Shown here: piece after piece, positions 34,223 through 42,648 of the stretch | Position numbering within the stretch: position 1 is the stretch's first letter | How the letters are laid out: every line of letters starts with the position of its first letter | Translations under genes and position numbers: made by a program | Notes under the pieces: model-generated | The model's input: the letters and a program-made list of their open reading frames with translations, nothing else | The model's database searches: none | Told to the model about the DNA's origin: nothing | Source: Phycisphaerales bacterium | GTDB taxonomy: Bacteria > Planctomycetota > Phycisphaerae > Phycisphaerales > UBA1924 | Assembly: GCA_020847535.1 (NCBI GenBank) | Contig: JADLBU010000053.1 | Coordinates: 1 to 64,000, forward strand | Length of the DNA stretch: 64,000 nucleotides | Direction of reading: 5' to 3'

Positions 34223-35821
34223 TCAGAGCTTCACATACCCCCGCAACCCCTGCACGCCACCCTCGCGCCCGAATCCCGACTCCTTGTACCCCCCAAACGG
34301 CGAAGCCGGATCGAACTTGTTGTACGTGTTGCACCACACCACACCAGCCTTGAGCTTGCGGGCGATCTCGAAGATCTTCGAGCCCTTGTCGGTCCAGATG
34401 CCCGCCGCGAGCCCGTACGGTGTGTTGTTCGCCCGCGTGATCGCCTCATCAGGTGTGCGGAAGCTCATGATGCTCAGGACCGGGCCGAAGATCTCTTCGC
34501 GGGCGATCGTGTGCGAGGGTTGGACACCCGTGAAGAAGCATGGGCGGCAGTAAAAGCCCTTCTCCGGCAGTCCGCGGCGGGTCGCCCAATCGACCACCGA
34601 ATCGGGATCGCCCTCCTGGGTCGTCAAGTTGCCGCTGGCGACGTGGAGCTGGGCGCCCTCCTCGGGGCCGACGCGCAGGTAGTGCTGGATGCGCCCGAGC
34701 TGTGCCCGGCTGTTGACCGCGCCGACATCGGTGTTCTTGTCGATCGGATCCCCGACCCGCAGGCTCGCCAGTCGGATCTTGAGCTTGCGTGTGATCTCCG
34801 GCAGGATAGATTCCTGCACGAAGAGCCGGGAGCCGGCGCAGCAGACCTCACCCTGGTTGAAGTAGATGCCGCCGATGATCCCCTCGATCGCCTGGTCGAG
34901 GCTGGCATCCTCGAAGATGATGTGCGGGCTCTTGCCGCCCAGTTCGAGCGTGAGCTTGGTGCCGCGGGCGGCGGTCGCCTTGGCGATCTTCTTGCCGACT
35001 TCGGTCGAGCCGGTGAAGGCGATCTTGTCGAGGCCGGGATGGTTGACGAGTGCTGCACCGGTTGAACCATCGCCGTTGACGATGTTGACGACGCCGGGTG
35101 GGAGATCGATCTCTTCGATGATCTCGGCAAGCCGCAGGGCCGTCAGCGGTGTGGTCTCGGCGGGCTTGAGAACGACCGTGTTTCCGCACGCGAGCGCCGG
35201 CGCCAGCTTCCACGCCGCCATCAGGAGCGGGAAGTTCCACGGGATGATCTGACCGCAGACGCCAATGGGCTTGGGGCTTGCGCCGGGGAAGGCGTACTCG
35301 AGCTTGTCCGCCCAGCCCGCGTTGTAGAAGAAGTGGGCGGCGACCAGCGGGATATCGACATCGCGCGATTCCTTGATCGGCTTGCCCGAATCCATCGTCT
35401 CAAGGATCGCCAGCTCCCGAGCCCGCTCCTGAATCCGCCGGGCGATCCGGAAGATGTACTTGGCGCGCTCGGTGGGGGGAAGTGCAGCCCACTTGGGCTG
35501 GGCAGCGCGGGCGGCCTTGACGGCGGCATCGATATCGGCGGCGGTGCCCTGGGCGATCTGGGAGAGCACCTGCTCGTTCGCGGGGTTGATGGTGTCGAAG
35601 TACGCCTTCGAGCTCGCGGGGTTGGTCCACTTGCCGTTGATGAAGTGACCGTACCGGGGGGCGATCTGGACCTTTACGGATTCGGGGGCCGGCGCGAAGT
35701 CCCAGGTGCCGGCGATCGGCGCAGCGGTTCGCGGCGATACGCTGGGCATGAGCCCGTGACCGTTCTGGAGCGTTGGATTGGGTGTCGGTGACGTTGTGGT
35801 GGTGGTGTGGGGGGGGGGCAT
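34223..35821 (-). CDS. aldehyde dehydrogenase (NAD(P)-dependent)
   Basis: 532 residues from ATG 35821, with GGAG upstream. The ALDH domain runs from about residue 45. It shows the Rossmann segment KPIGVCGQIIPWNFPLLMAAW (in parts), FTGSTEVGKKI, catalytic Glu in LELGGKSP, catalytic Cys in NQGEVCCAGSRL and EEIFGPVLSI. The closing PFGGYKESGFGREGG is also present. The first 45 residues are an unusual Pro/Thr-rich extension, beginning with a C10 homopolymer right after the ATG. It is the last gene in a same-strand run after deoC, so acetaldehyde from deoxyribose-phosphate cleavage is a plausible substrate (inference). Confidence 0.93.
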   Translation of the reverse strand: MPPPHTTTTTSPTPNPTLQNGHGLMPSVSPRTAAPIAGTWDFAPAPESVKVQIAPRYGHFINGKWTNPASSKAYFDTINPANEQVLSQIAQGTAADIDAAVKAARAAQPKWAALPPTERAKYIFRIARRIQERARELAILETMDSGKPIKESRDVDIPLVAAHFFYNAGWADKLEYAFPGASPKPIGVCGQIIPWNFPLLMAAWKLAPALACGNTVVLKPAETTPLTALRLAEIIEEIDLPPGVVNIVNGDGSTGAALVNHPGLDKIAFTGSTEVGKKIAKATAARGTKLTLELGGKSPHIIFEDASLDQAIEGIIGGIYFNQGEVCCAGSRLFVQESILPEITRKLKIRLASLRVGDPIDKNTDVGAVNSRAQLGRIQHYLRVGPEEGAQLHVASGNLTTQEGDPDSVVDWATRRGLPEKGFYCRPCFFTGVQPSHTIAREEIFGPVLSIMSFRTPDEAITRANNTPYGLAAGIWTDKGSKIFEIARKLKAGVVWCNTYNKFDPASPFGGYKESGFGREGGVQGLRGYVKL

Positions 35822-35890
35822 GGGCGCTCCGGAGGCGAGGAGCGCAATCGTAGCGAACACGGGAGCGGCGAGTTCAGGGAGCCGGTGTGT

Positions 35891-36565
35891 TCAGCTTGCG
35901 TTCACTTGGGGGCGTTGTGCCGAGGAGCCGCACTCAGGGCAGATCGCCAGCGCCCCGATGTCATAGCCGCATCTACCGCATCGCCCGGCTTTTCGCCAGA
36001 ATCGCCGCATCGCCATCCTCGGCACATGGAACAGCAACGCCGCCGCCAAGCCGCACAGCAGCGTGTTGATGACAAACCCAGGCCAGACGGGCCGGGCCGG
36101 CATCATGCTGTTGCTGCTGGTGAGATATGGAGACAAGCTCGATGGAAGGGCAACCGACCCCGAGTTCGGGAATGACTTTTCGAAGGCATCGATCGCCACC
36201 TTGACTGGCTCGCTGCCGCCGGTGCCGATGGCCTCCAGCTTCTCCATGGCGATCATCGGCCAGCCGAATCGCAGCCGCCAGAGCGTGAGCAGCCGTCCGC
36301 CCTCGCGATCTCCGGGATTGCCGGGAATCGTGCAATCGATGCCGAGCATCTCATAGCCTCGCTGGGTGCCTGGCATTACACGGACTTCATCGGGGCGTGG
36401 CCAGCTCGCGCGGATCGGCCCGGGCATATCCGCCGCGCTTGCGGTTCGCGTGTACTGGCCGGTGTACGTATGGAGGTTGCCGCGGGCGGCGATCCACCAG
36501 GATGTTGTCACGGTGCTTGCCGCCCCGATCAGCAGACAGGCGACAGCGAAGAAGATCCATGGCAT
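35891..36565 (-). CDS. membrane protein with C-terminal zinc ribbon (array copy 3)
   Basis: 224 residues. An N-terminal membrane helix (about 2-27) comes first. An extracytoplasmic domain (about 28-160) follows with a RFGWPMIAM motif, then a second membrane helix (about 168-190). The cytoplasmic tail ends in a zinc ribbon CGRCGYDIGALAICPEC. The same layout and the GWP motif occur in the next two genes upstream, so these are tandem paralogues. The function is unknown. The ribbon could bind zinc, RNA or a partner protein. It lies 69 bp before the aldehyde dehydrogenase gene. Confidence 0.75.
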   Translation of the reverse strand: MPWIFFAVACLLIGAASTVTTSWWIAARGNLHTYTGQYTRTASAADMPGPIRASWPRPDEVRVMPGTQRGYEMLGIDCTIPGNPGDREGGRLLTLWRLRFGWPMIAMEKLEAIGTGGSEPVKVAIDAFEKSFPNSGSVALPSSLSPYLTSSNSMMPARPVWPGFVINTLLCGLAAALLFHVPRMAMRRFWRKAGRCGRCGYDIGALAICPECGSSAQRPQVNAS

Positions 36566-36629
36566 CCACGGATGGGGCCTTCGGGGCGGGTGTTTGGCGT
36601 GCGGGTCAGCGATGGACGGAGTTTAGGTG

Positions 36630-37385
36630 TCAGGGCAAGGTTTGCGGAACCGGCGCCGGTGTGCTCGGCTGGGGCCCGCTTGCGTTGTTTCCGCACTCCG
36701 GGCAGACCTCCAGCCCCTTGAGCTCGTACCCGCAGCGCAGGCACTGGCCGCGGGCGATCCGGCGATGTCGTCGCCATTGCCAGGGCATGAACAGGAACAT
36801 CCAGTAGATCAGCGTCCACGTTGCGAGGTTGGCGAAGAGTCCCGGCCACCACGGCGTCAGCGGGATCACCGAGCTGTTGCTCGCCGAGTTTGCGATCGCC
36901 CGCGATGGGCTGAAAAGCAGGGCATCTCCGTGATCACTGAGTGTGAAGAGGCCCAGCGGCCGGGTGGACCAGGCCTGCGAGGTTGCATCGGAGCGATGGC
37001 GCAGGCAGGCAAAGGGCCAGCCGATGGTGATTTCCTCCTGCAGCTGCTGGACGACCTGCGGCGGTCGGGATTGCTGCATGCTCCCGGCGATCCTGACGCG
37101 GTAGCCGAGGCTGCGTGAGGTGCTGATGAGATCGGCCTTGGGGGACCAGTTGAATGGCGGCGGCCAGAGCCATTCAGGGGATGGGTCGGTGGGGGCGAGC
37201 ACGGGAGAGGAGAAAGACTGCGGGCCGACCGCGCGGACCCAGCCGGCGATGATGATGAGGAGCAGGGAGGTGAAGATCGCCAGGAAGATGCAGATGGCGA
37301 TGCGCGGGGCGAGTCGTCGCCGGCGTGGTGCGGGGATGGAGGCGGTGGTTGCGGGGGGTGGGGGTGGTGGCGCGGTTGTGGGCAT
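36630..37385 (-). CDS. membrane protein with C-terminal zinc ribbon (array copy 2)
   Basis: 251 residues. It starts with a Pro/Ala-rich tail and a basic RRRR patch, followed by a membrane helix (about 28-52). The external domain includes EEITIGWPFACLRHR. A second membrane helix (about 185-205) follows, then the complete zinc ribbon CLRCGYELKGLEVCPEC. The block GWPFACL and the Trp-Pro-Gly-Leu entry to helix 2 are shared with copy 1. It is separated from copy 1 by 9 bp and from copy 3 by 64 bp. Confidence 0.75.
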   Translation of the reverse strand: MPTTAPPPPPPATTASIPAPRRRRLAPRIAICIFLAIFTSLLLIIIAGWVRAVGPQSFSSPVLAPTDPSPEWLWPPPFNWSPKADLISTSRSLGYRVRIAGSMQQSRPPQVVQQLQEEITIGWPFACLRHRSDATSQAWSTRPLGLFTLSDHGDALLFSPSRAIANSASNSSVIPLTPWWPGLFANLATWTLIYWMFLFMPWQWRRHRRIARGQCLRCGYELKGLEVCPECGNNASGPQPSTPAPVPQTLP

Positions 37386-37394
37386 GCGGTGCGG

Positions 37395-38111
37395 TCAGAT
37401 TGTTGCCGGCTTGGCAATATATGGAATCGCGCATTCCGGGCACGTGCCCTGACCATTAATCGGATATCCGCGCGAAGTGCAGCAATTCCTGCGGCGACGC
37501 CACGCCCGCCGGATCGCCCCAGGCAGAAACAGCACCGAATACCACGCCAGTGGGAAAAGCAAGAGATTGGCAACCAGCCCCGGCCATCGCGGAATCAGCG
37601 GCATCACGGCGAACCCGACCGTCCCACCCCTGGCGGTCGCCGGCACATAGATGATCGCATCCCGGGCATCAGTGAGCATCAGCGATCCATCGGGCGAGCT
37701 GCACCGAAGCTCGCGCGTGCCATCGTTGCGATGGGCGAGGCAGGCAAAGGGCCAGCCGACGGCGATCTCTTCCTGCATGAACGGCACATCACCCCCGACC
37801 TCGGCGGATGCGCTGATTCCGGGAAGAGGTTCGGGCAAAGGAGCATCATCAATCACCTCGGAATAGTCGGCGCCGATGTGCGGTACCCGCGTGCTATGAG
37901 TGGCGCAGGTGCTCGCATAACCAAACGAGATGCTTGCAAGTCTGTTTGGATCCGCAGGCCATCCGGCTGCCGGTTTCCAAATCCAGCCGGAGTCGGCAAC
38001 TGTGAGTTGTCGGACCTGACCGGTCCGCATGTACGCCGCTACACACACCATGGCGGCGGTGGTCGCCGTCGCAAGCACGAAGCAGAGAATCGCCTGGCCT
38101 CTCCCGCGCAC
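37395..38111 (-). CDS. membrane protein with degenerate zinc ribbon (array copy 1)
   Basis: 238 residues from GTG 38111, only 3 bp after the deoC stop. It has the same layout as copies 2 and 3: N-terminal helix (about 8-28), an external domain with EEIAVGWPFACLAHR, a second helix (about 178-200) and a cytoplasmic tail. The ribbon is damaged: it reads CCTSRGYPINGQGTCPEC, where the first CxxC knuckle has become CCxxR. It may no longer bind zinc in the usual way. Confidence 0.72.
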   Translation of the reverse strand: MRGRGQAILCFVLATATTAAMVCVAAYMRTGQVRQLTVADSGWIWKPAAGWPADPNRLASISFGYASTCATHSTRVPHIGADYSEVIDDAPLPEPLPGISASAEVGGDVPFMQEEIAVGWPFACLAHRNDGTRELRCSSPDGSLMLTDARDAIIYVPATARGGTVGFAVMPLIPRWPGLVANLLLFPLAWYSVLFLPGAIRRAWRRRRNCCTSRGYPINGQGTCPECAIPYIAKPATI

Positions 38112-38114
38112 TAC

Positions 38115-39107
38115 CTACGCCTCCGAAAAGTCATACCCCGCCATGTACTTCCCACCCTCCAGCCACGCAAGCTGACGCAGGATGTCGTTGCACAGCGTCG
38201 AAGCGCCGAATCGGAAATAGGTCGGCGTCAGCCACGGGCATCCTTCGCTCGCGGCACCCGTGATCGCCCCCAGCGTCTCCTTCACCATCACCAGGTAGTG
38301 CAGTGATTGCTTGGCGGTCCGGATGCCGCCCGCGGGCTTCATCCCCACGATTCGGCCCGTTTCCAGATACCAGTCCCGGATCGCCTCCAGCATCACCAGC
38401 GTCACCGGCATGGTCGCCGCCGGCTGCACCTTGCCCGTGCTGGTCTTAATGAAATCCGCCGTGCCGGGTGGGGGTGTGCCCTGCTGGTCATCGACCTCCG
38501 CCATCGCCCGAATCGCCAGGTCGCTTGCCTTTCGCACATTGTCCAGCGTCTCAAGCTCACCCGTCTCGAGAATCACCTTCAAGTGGGCCGGCCCGCACAC
38601 GCGCTTGACCTGACGGATCTCATGGGCGACCTCTTCGTAGCGACCTGCGAGGAACGCGCCGCGATTGATCACCATGTCGATCTCATCGGCCCCATCCTCG
38701 ACCGCGCGGCGAACATCATCGAGGCGGACATCCAGCGGATATTGCCCGCTGGGGAACCCGGTCGCCACCGATGCCACCTTGACGCCGCTGGATCCCAGCG
38801 ATTCGCGGGCGACCTTGACCAGGGCCGGATACACGCAGATCGCCGCCACGCTCGGCAGCCCCGGATCGCGCGGATTGGGCTTGACCGCCTTGCGGCACAG
38901 GGCCCGGACCTTCTCCGGGGAGTCCTTGCCCTCCAGCGTCGTCAGGTCGAGCATGGAGAGGGCGAGCTTGAGGCCCGAGACCTTCGCCGAGGTCTTGATC
39001 GAGCGTTTGGTGAATGAGGCGGCCCGCTCGGCGGCCATGACGGCATCGACGGTAGTCGTGGGGGTAGTCGTGGGGGTGGGGGAGATGAAGGCGGAGGATG
39101 CGGGCAT
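38115..39107 (-). CDS. deoC: deoxyribose-phosphate aldolase
   Basis: 330 residues from ATG 39107. The class I aldolase barrel includes SVAAICVYPALV, KVASVATGFPSG, DEIDMVINRGAFL and LKVILETGEL. The Schiff-base Lys lies in DFIKTSTGK, and the second active-site Lys in GMKPAGGIR. It splits 2-deoxyribose-5-phosphate into glyceraldehyde-3-phosphate and acetaldehyde. The N-terminus has a Pro/Thr-rich run (SPTPTTTPTTT) from a 9-12 bp tandem repeat; a shorter start at 39038 is possible. It heads a same-strand run ending with the aldehyde dehydrogenase. Confidence 0.94.
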   Translation of the reverse strand: MPASSAFISPTPTTTPTTTVDAVMAAERAASFTKRSIKTSAKVSGLKLALSMLDLTTLEGKDSPEKVRALCRKAVKPNPRDPGLPSVAAICVYPALVKVARESLGSSGVKVASVATGFPSGQYPLDVRLDDVRRAVEDGADEIDMVINRGAFLAGRYEEVAHEIRQVKRVCGPAHLKVILETGELETLDNVRKASDLAIRAMAEVDDQQGTPPPGTADFIKTSTGKVQPAATMPVTLVMLEAIRDWYLETGRIVGMKPAGGIRTAKQSLHYLVMVKETLGAITGAASEGCPWLTPTYFRFGASTLCNDILRQLAWLEGGKYMAGYDFSEA

Positions 39108-39180
39108 GAAGAAGGATATGTGCGGCAATCTACGAGGGACTTGCGGGACTTCAGGGTTGTTCCAGGACCTCAAACCGGGG

Positions 39181-39309
39181 CTCACCACAGAGGCACAGAG
39201 GACACAGAAAAAAGAAGCGAAGTGAAGAGAAGCAAAGCGATGGACTGTCGTGATGCAATGACTTGCCGTCCTGAATCTCGCGGTGTTCTCTGTGCCCCTG
39301 TGGTGAGTC
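39181..39309. repeat. CACAGAG inverted repeat, full copy
   Basis: The left arm (39181-39211) reads CTCACCACAGAGGCACAGAG then GACACAGAAAA. The right arm (39284-39309) reads TTCTCTGTGCCCCTGTGGTG then AG. The 72-bp centre is unrelated. It sits between the hydrolase stop and the deoC start, on the upstream side of the deoC operon. Confidence 0.85.
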
Positions 39310-39314
39310 TTGAT

Positions 39315-40256
39315 CTAGACCCTGGCGAGAAAGGTGGTCACCGCTGCCACGGTGGCCCCGGCGTGAGCTTCATCCGTCCATAGCCCGAAGTGTCCCGCCC
39401 CTTCGATGATCGCGATCTTTCCATCCTTGGCCGCGGCGGCGATCTGTCGGCCATCATCGACCGGGCAGATCTCATCCTGGTACCCGTGAATGACCAGCAG
39501 CGGGCACTGAAGGCGGCCGGCGAGCACCGCGCGGTCAAAGCCTCCCTTGCGCAGCCATGAAGGCCCGACCTTGAAATCCAGCCCCAGCAGCCAGAACGCC
39601 GGCGGCACGTTCCAGCTTGATGGCAGTCGGCGCTGGCGGAGGACGTTGCGAGCGGGGGTCGGGGCGAGCCGGTACGGGGCTTCGGCGATCACGGCATCGA
39701 TCCGGAATGGGCGTTCCCGTACATCACGAGCCGCGGCGGCGATCGAGACTCCCGCTCCCAGTGACCAGCCATAGAGGACGATCCGTGAATTGGGCTCCCG
39801 GATGCGTGCGAGCAGGGCGAGCAGGTCATCGACCTCGCGAGTGCCCAGCGAGCAGGTGCCGGTCGATTCGCCGTGGCCGGGCAGATCCCACGCGATCACG
39901 CGGGAGGCGAGCCTGGCGAGTTCGGGGATGCGGGAGAGAGCCCCGATGCGTGAATCGCCCCACCCGTGCGAGAGGATGACCACGGGCCCCACGGGGCTCC
40001 TGCCGCGGATATCCCAGACGGGCAGCTTGAGGTTGCGCGATTCGAGGATCCACTCCTCGAATTGCAGCGGGCCATCGGGCGCTGGGATTTCCGATGGATC
40101 CCCGGGCCGCTCGCGAGCGACCGCCGCCGCATACGTTCGCCGCGTCGGGTGCGTCAGAAGATAGATCGTGCGCCCGATGACTGACGAGATGAAGATGCCC
40201 AGGCCGATGCCCAGGATCGCCGAGAGGCCAAGAAGATCAGGAGAAAAATCGGGCAC
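39315..40256 (-). CDS. alpha/beta hydrolase
   Basis: 313 residues from GTG 40256. An N-terminal membrane anchor (about 8-35) is followed by an alpha/beta hydrolase domain. It has the oxyanion motif SHGWGDSR, AWDLPGHGEST, the nucleophile elbow YGWSLGAG with Ser in GxSxG, and a late Asp-His pair (GYQDEICPVDDG, EGAGHFGLW). The substrate is unknown; the group includes serine aminopeptidase S33-like and lysophospholipase-like enzymes. CACAGAG repeats lie at both ends of the gene. Confidence 0.87.
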   Translation of the reverse strand: MPDFSPDLLGLSAILGIGLGIFISSVIGRTIYLLTHPTRRTYAAAVARERPGDPSEIPAPDGPLQFEEWILESRNLKLPVWDIRGRSPVGPVVILSHGWGDSRIGALSRIPELARLASRVIAWDLPGHGESTGTCSLGTREVDDLLALLARIREPNSRIVLYGWSLGAGVSIAAAARDVRERPFRIDAVIAEAPYRLAPTPARNVLRQRRLPSSWNVPPAFWLLGLDFKVGPSWLRKGGFDRAVLAGRLQCPLLVIHGYQDEICPVDDGRQIAAAAKDGKIAIIEGAGHFGLWTDEAHAGATVAAVTTFLARV

Positions 40257-40269
40257 GGGGTTGATCGAG

Positions 40270-40390
40270 TTTCACCACGGGGAACACGGTGAGCCACAGA
40301 GGAACGCACTGAGAAACGGATTCAGGTTTAGAAACACTCCCCACCTCTCCTGTCTTTCTCCGTGGCCCTCCGTGTCCCCCCGTGGTGAAT
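40270..40390. repeat. CACGGAG inverted repeat, full copy
   Basis: The left arm (40270-40305) reads TTTCACCACGGGGAACACGG then TGAGCCACAGAGGAA. The right arm (40352-40390) reads GTCTTTCTCCGTGGCCCTCC then GTGTCCCCCCGTGGTGAAT. The right arm ends 3 bp from the rseP stop. It is the same variant as the copy ahead of proS. Confidence 0.85.
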
Positions 40391-40393
40391 GCT

Positions 40394-42580
40394 TCACGGC
40401 CCGAAGAGGTTGCGTATGTCATTGAACGTCACGATCAGGAACACCGAGCCGATCAGCGCGATGCCCGCCAGCGAGACCGCGTTCTGGATCGGGATCGGCA
40501 CCGGCCTGCCTCGGATCCCCTCGAGCGTCAGGAAGATGAACTGTCCGCCATCGACGATCGGCAGGGGCAGGAAGTTGATGACCGCCAGGTTGACGCTGAT
40601 GAGCGCCATGAAGAAGAGCAGCCACACCAGCCCGCGATCGGCGAGGCGCGTGCCGATGTGGGCGATCCCGACCGGGCCCTTGAGGTGCTCGACCTTGACC
40701 GTGCCCTGGAAGAGCCGCGCAAACGTCAGGTAGGTTGTCATCATCACCCGCCGCGTCTCGGCGAGCCCCAGATCAAGGGCCGCCAGCGGACCCGTGGCCT
40801 TCAGCACCATCTGCTCGGGCTCGAAGATCCACGACCCGACTGGGCTTGTCCACGTCAGGCTCGCCAGCGCCCGCAGCTCACTCTCCTTGAGCGTCAGATC
40901 GACTTCGGATGTCGGTCGGGCCTGGCCCGGTTGTCCCGCCGCTCGCGGGGGCTCGATGGTCAAGCGAGCCGTCACTCCGCGCTGGGTTTCCGCGAGCGCG
41001 GAGATCGCCGCCGTGCGCAGCAAGTCACGCACCTGCGTCAGCGTCTCTACCGGAATCCCGTTGACCGCCGTGATGCGCGAGCCGGGATGATCGATGATGC
41101 CCACCGCGGGCGGGCGGAACATCTCGGGCTTGGCGCTGCCGATTTGCACCGCCGGTCGAAGCTGCTCTGGCGGCACGGCGAGCAACGCGGTGTCGGCATC
41201 GGATTCTCCGACAAAAAACCCGATCGTGCCCTTGCCGGAGACCTTCGCCTCCAGCGGGATCTCGATCCACTCCGATCCCTTCCTGCGCAGCACGACGATC
41301 GGAACCTTCTTCCCGGCGTTGCGTTTGATCTCCTGCATCCCCTGGGCGATGCTCGGGTATTCGATCGCCCCCAGCCGGGCGAAGATGTCCCCATCGCGCA
41401 GTCCCTGCTCCTTGGCGATCTCCTGGGCCTCACGGATCCCCATCACCGGCGTCAGCCCAACGATGTGGCGTACCGGCACCACCGATTCATCGGATCGAAC
41501 GACCAGGTCTGTTTGAAGCTCGGCTCGCGTCGGGATCTTGGCGATCACGCGTTCACCGGCGGGGGAAGCGAACTCGACCTCGATCGGAGATCCACGCGAT
41601 GCTCGCACAGCCTCATCCAGATCATGGGCGCTGCGAACATCGGTCTGTGCGCCGATTCGGACCAGCGCCATCCCCGGCTTGACACCTGGCAGCCCCAGCT
41701 TCGTGAGCGTGTCGGTGCCGAGCCTTTCCTCGAGCTCGTTCCTGGCCTGCGGCAGGCTCCCCGAGAGCGCCGGCCCGATGCCGATGTCCAGCAGGTTGGT
41801 GACGGTGCTCTGCCGCGGTGTGAGATCGAACTCCAGCGGCGTCGCGATCCCGCTCCGATGGATACTCAATCCGACCGCATCCCCGCGCCGGGCCATCGCC
41901 GTCGCGAGCACGAGGTCGTTGAATGAATTGGGCTTCTGCCCGTTGACGGCGAGTACGACATCACCGGGCTTGAGCCCCGGATCGGTGATGCCGGCGCGAT
42001 CCCCATTGATCGGGTACGTGATCGCCGCCGGTGATCCCGGCTGGACATCCCCGATCTTCGCGGGCTCGGTCTTGAGCCCGATCATGAACACCATCACGAA
42101 CATGATCGCCGCCGAGACGATGTTGGCGATCACCCCCGCCGAGATCACGATCATCCGCTTCCACACCGGAGTGCTCTGGTAGCTGTCGCGAGCAGCGCTG
42201 ACAGCGCCCGGATTCAGGTCATCCTGCCCCAGCATACGGACGTATCCGCCGAAGGGCAGCCAGTTGAGCCGGTACTCCGTCGGGCTGATCCCCACCGCGG
42301 CCGGCAGCGGGCCGGCACCCTCGATTGTGGTCACCCCCGCCGCCTGCGCGTTCAGGATCGCCAGGTACTCGCGCTCCGACCCGCCGCGACGCCACCCAAG
42401 TCCCTTGCGGAACGACACCATCGCCGGCCCGAACCCGAGCGCAAAGGAGAGCACCCGGATCCCCGCCCAGCGGGCCGCCAGGAAGTGGCCCAGTTCGTGA
42501 AGGAAGACGATGAACCCAAAGCCCAGGATCACCAGCAGGAGATCGCCAGCGCTGCCGAGAAACGAGAGGAGTGAGGACAT
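40394..42580 (-). CDS. rseP: RseP-like site-2 membrane zinc metalloprotease
   Basis: 728 residues, far longer than the usual 420-450. The zinc motif HELGH is in the first membrane helix (FIVFLHELGHFLAARW), with LGFGPAM following. A membrane helix follows near 145-170. PDZ-like segments occupy the long periplasmic middle (for example GDVVLAVNGQ and GSRITAVNGIPVETL). The C-terminal helix carries NFLPLPIVDGGQ with the third zinc ligand. It cleaves membrane anti-sigma factors or signal-peptide remnants. The extra length comes from additional PDZ-like and linker sequence between the helices. Confidence 0.92.
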   Translation of the reverse strand: MSSLLSFLGSAGDLLLVILGFGFIVFLHELGHFLAARWAGIRVLSFALGFGPAMVSFRKGLGWRRGGSEREYLAILNAQAAGVTTIEGAGPLPAAVGISPTEYRLNWLPFGGYVRMLGQDDLNPGAVSAARDSYQSTPVWKRMIVISAGVIANIVSAAIMFVMVFMIGLKTEPAKIGDVQPGSPAAITYPINGDRAGITDPGLKPGDVVLAVNGQKPNSFNDLVLATAMARRGDAVGLSIHRSGIATPLEFDLTPRQSTVTNLLDIGIGPALSGSLPQARNELEERLGTDTLTKLGLPGVKPGMALVRIGAQTDVRSAHDLDEAVRASRGSPIEVEFASPAGERVIAKIPTRAELQTDLVVRSDESVVPVRHIVGLTPVMGIREAQEIAKEQGLRDGDIFARLGAIEYPSIAQGMQEIKRNAGKKVPIVVLRRKGSEWIEIPLEAKVSGKGTIGFFVGESDADTALLAVPPEQLRPAVQIGSAKPEMFRPPAVGIIDHPGSRITAVNGIPVETLTQVRDLLRTAAISALAETQRGVTARLTIEPPRAAGQPGQARPTSEVDLTLKESELRALASLTWTSPVGSWIFEPEQMVLKATGPLAALDLGLAETRRVMMTTYLTFARLFQGTVKVEHLKGPVGIAHIGTRLADRGLVWLLFFMALISVNLAVINFLPLPIVDGGQFIFLTLEGIRGRPVPIPIQNAVSLAGIALIGSVFLIVTFNDIRNLFGP

Positions 42581-42648
42581 TACCCAACTGTATCGGCCAG
42601 AATCACTTCAAGTGTGTCCCAATAGGCCGTAAACTCTCCATCATCCGG

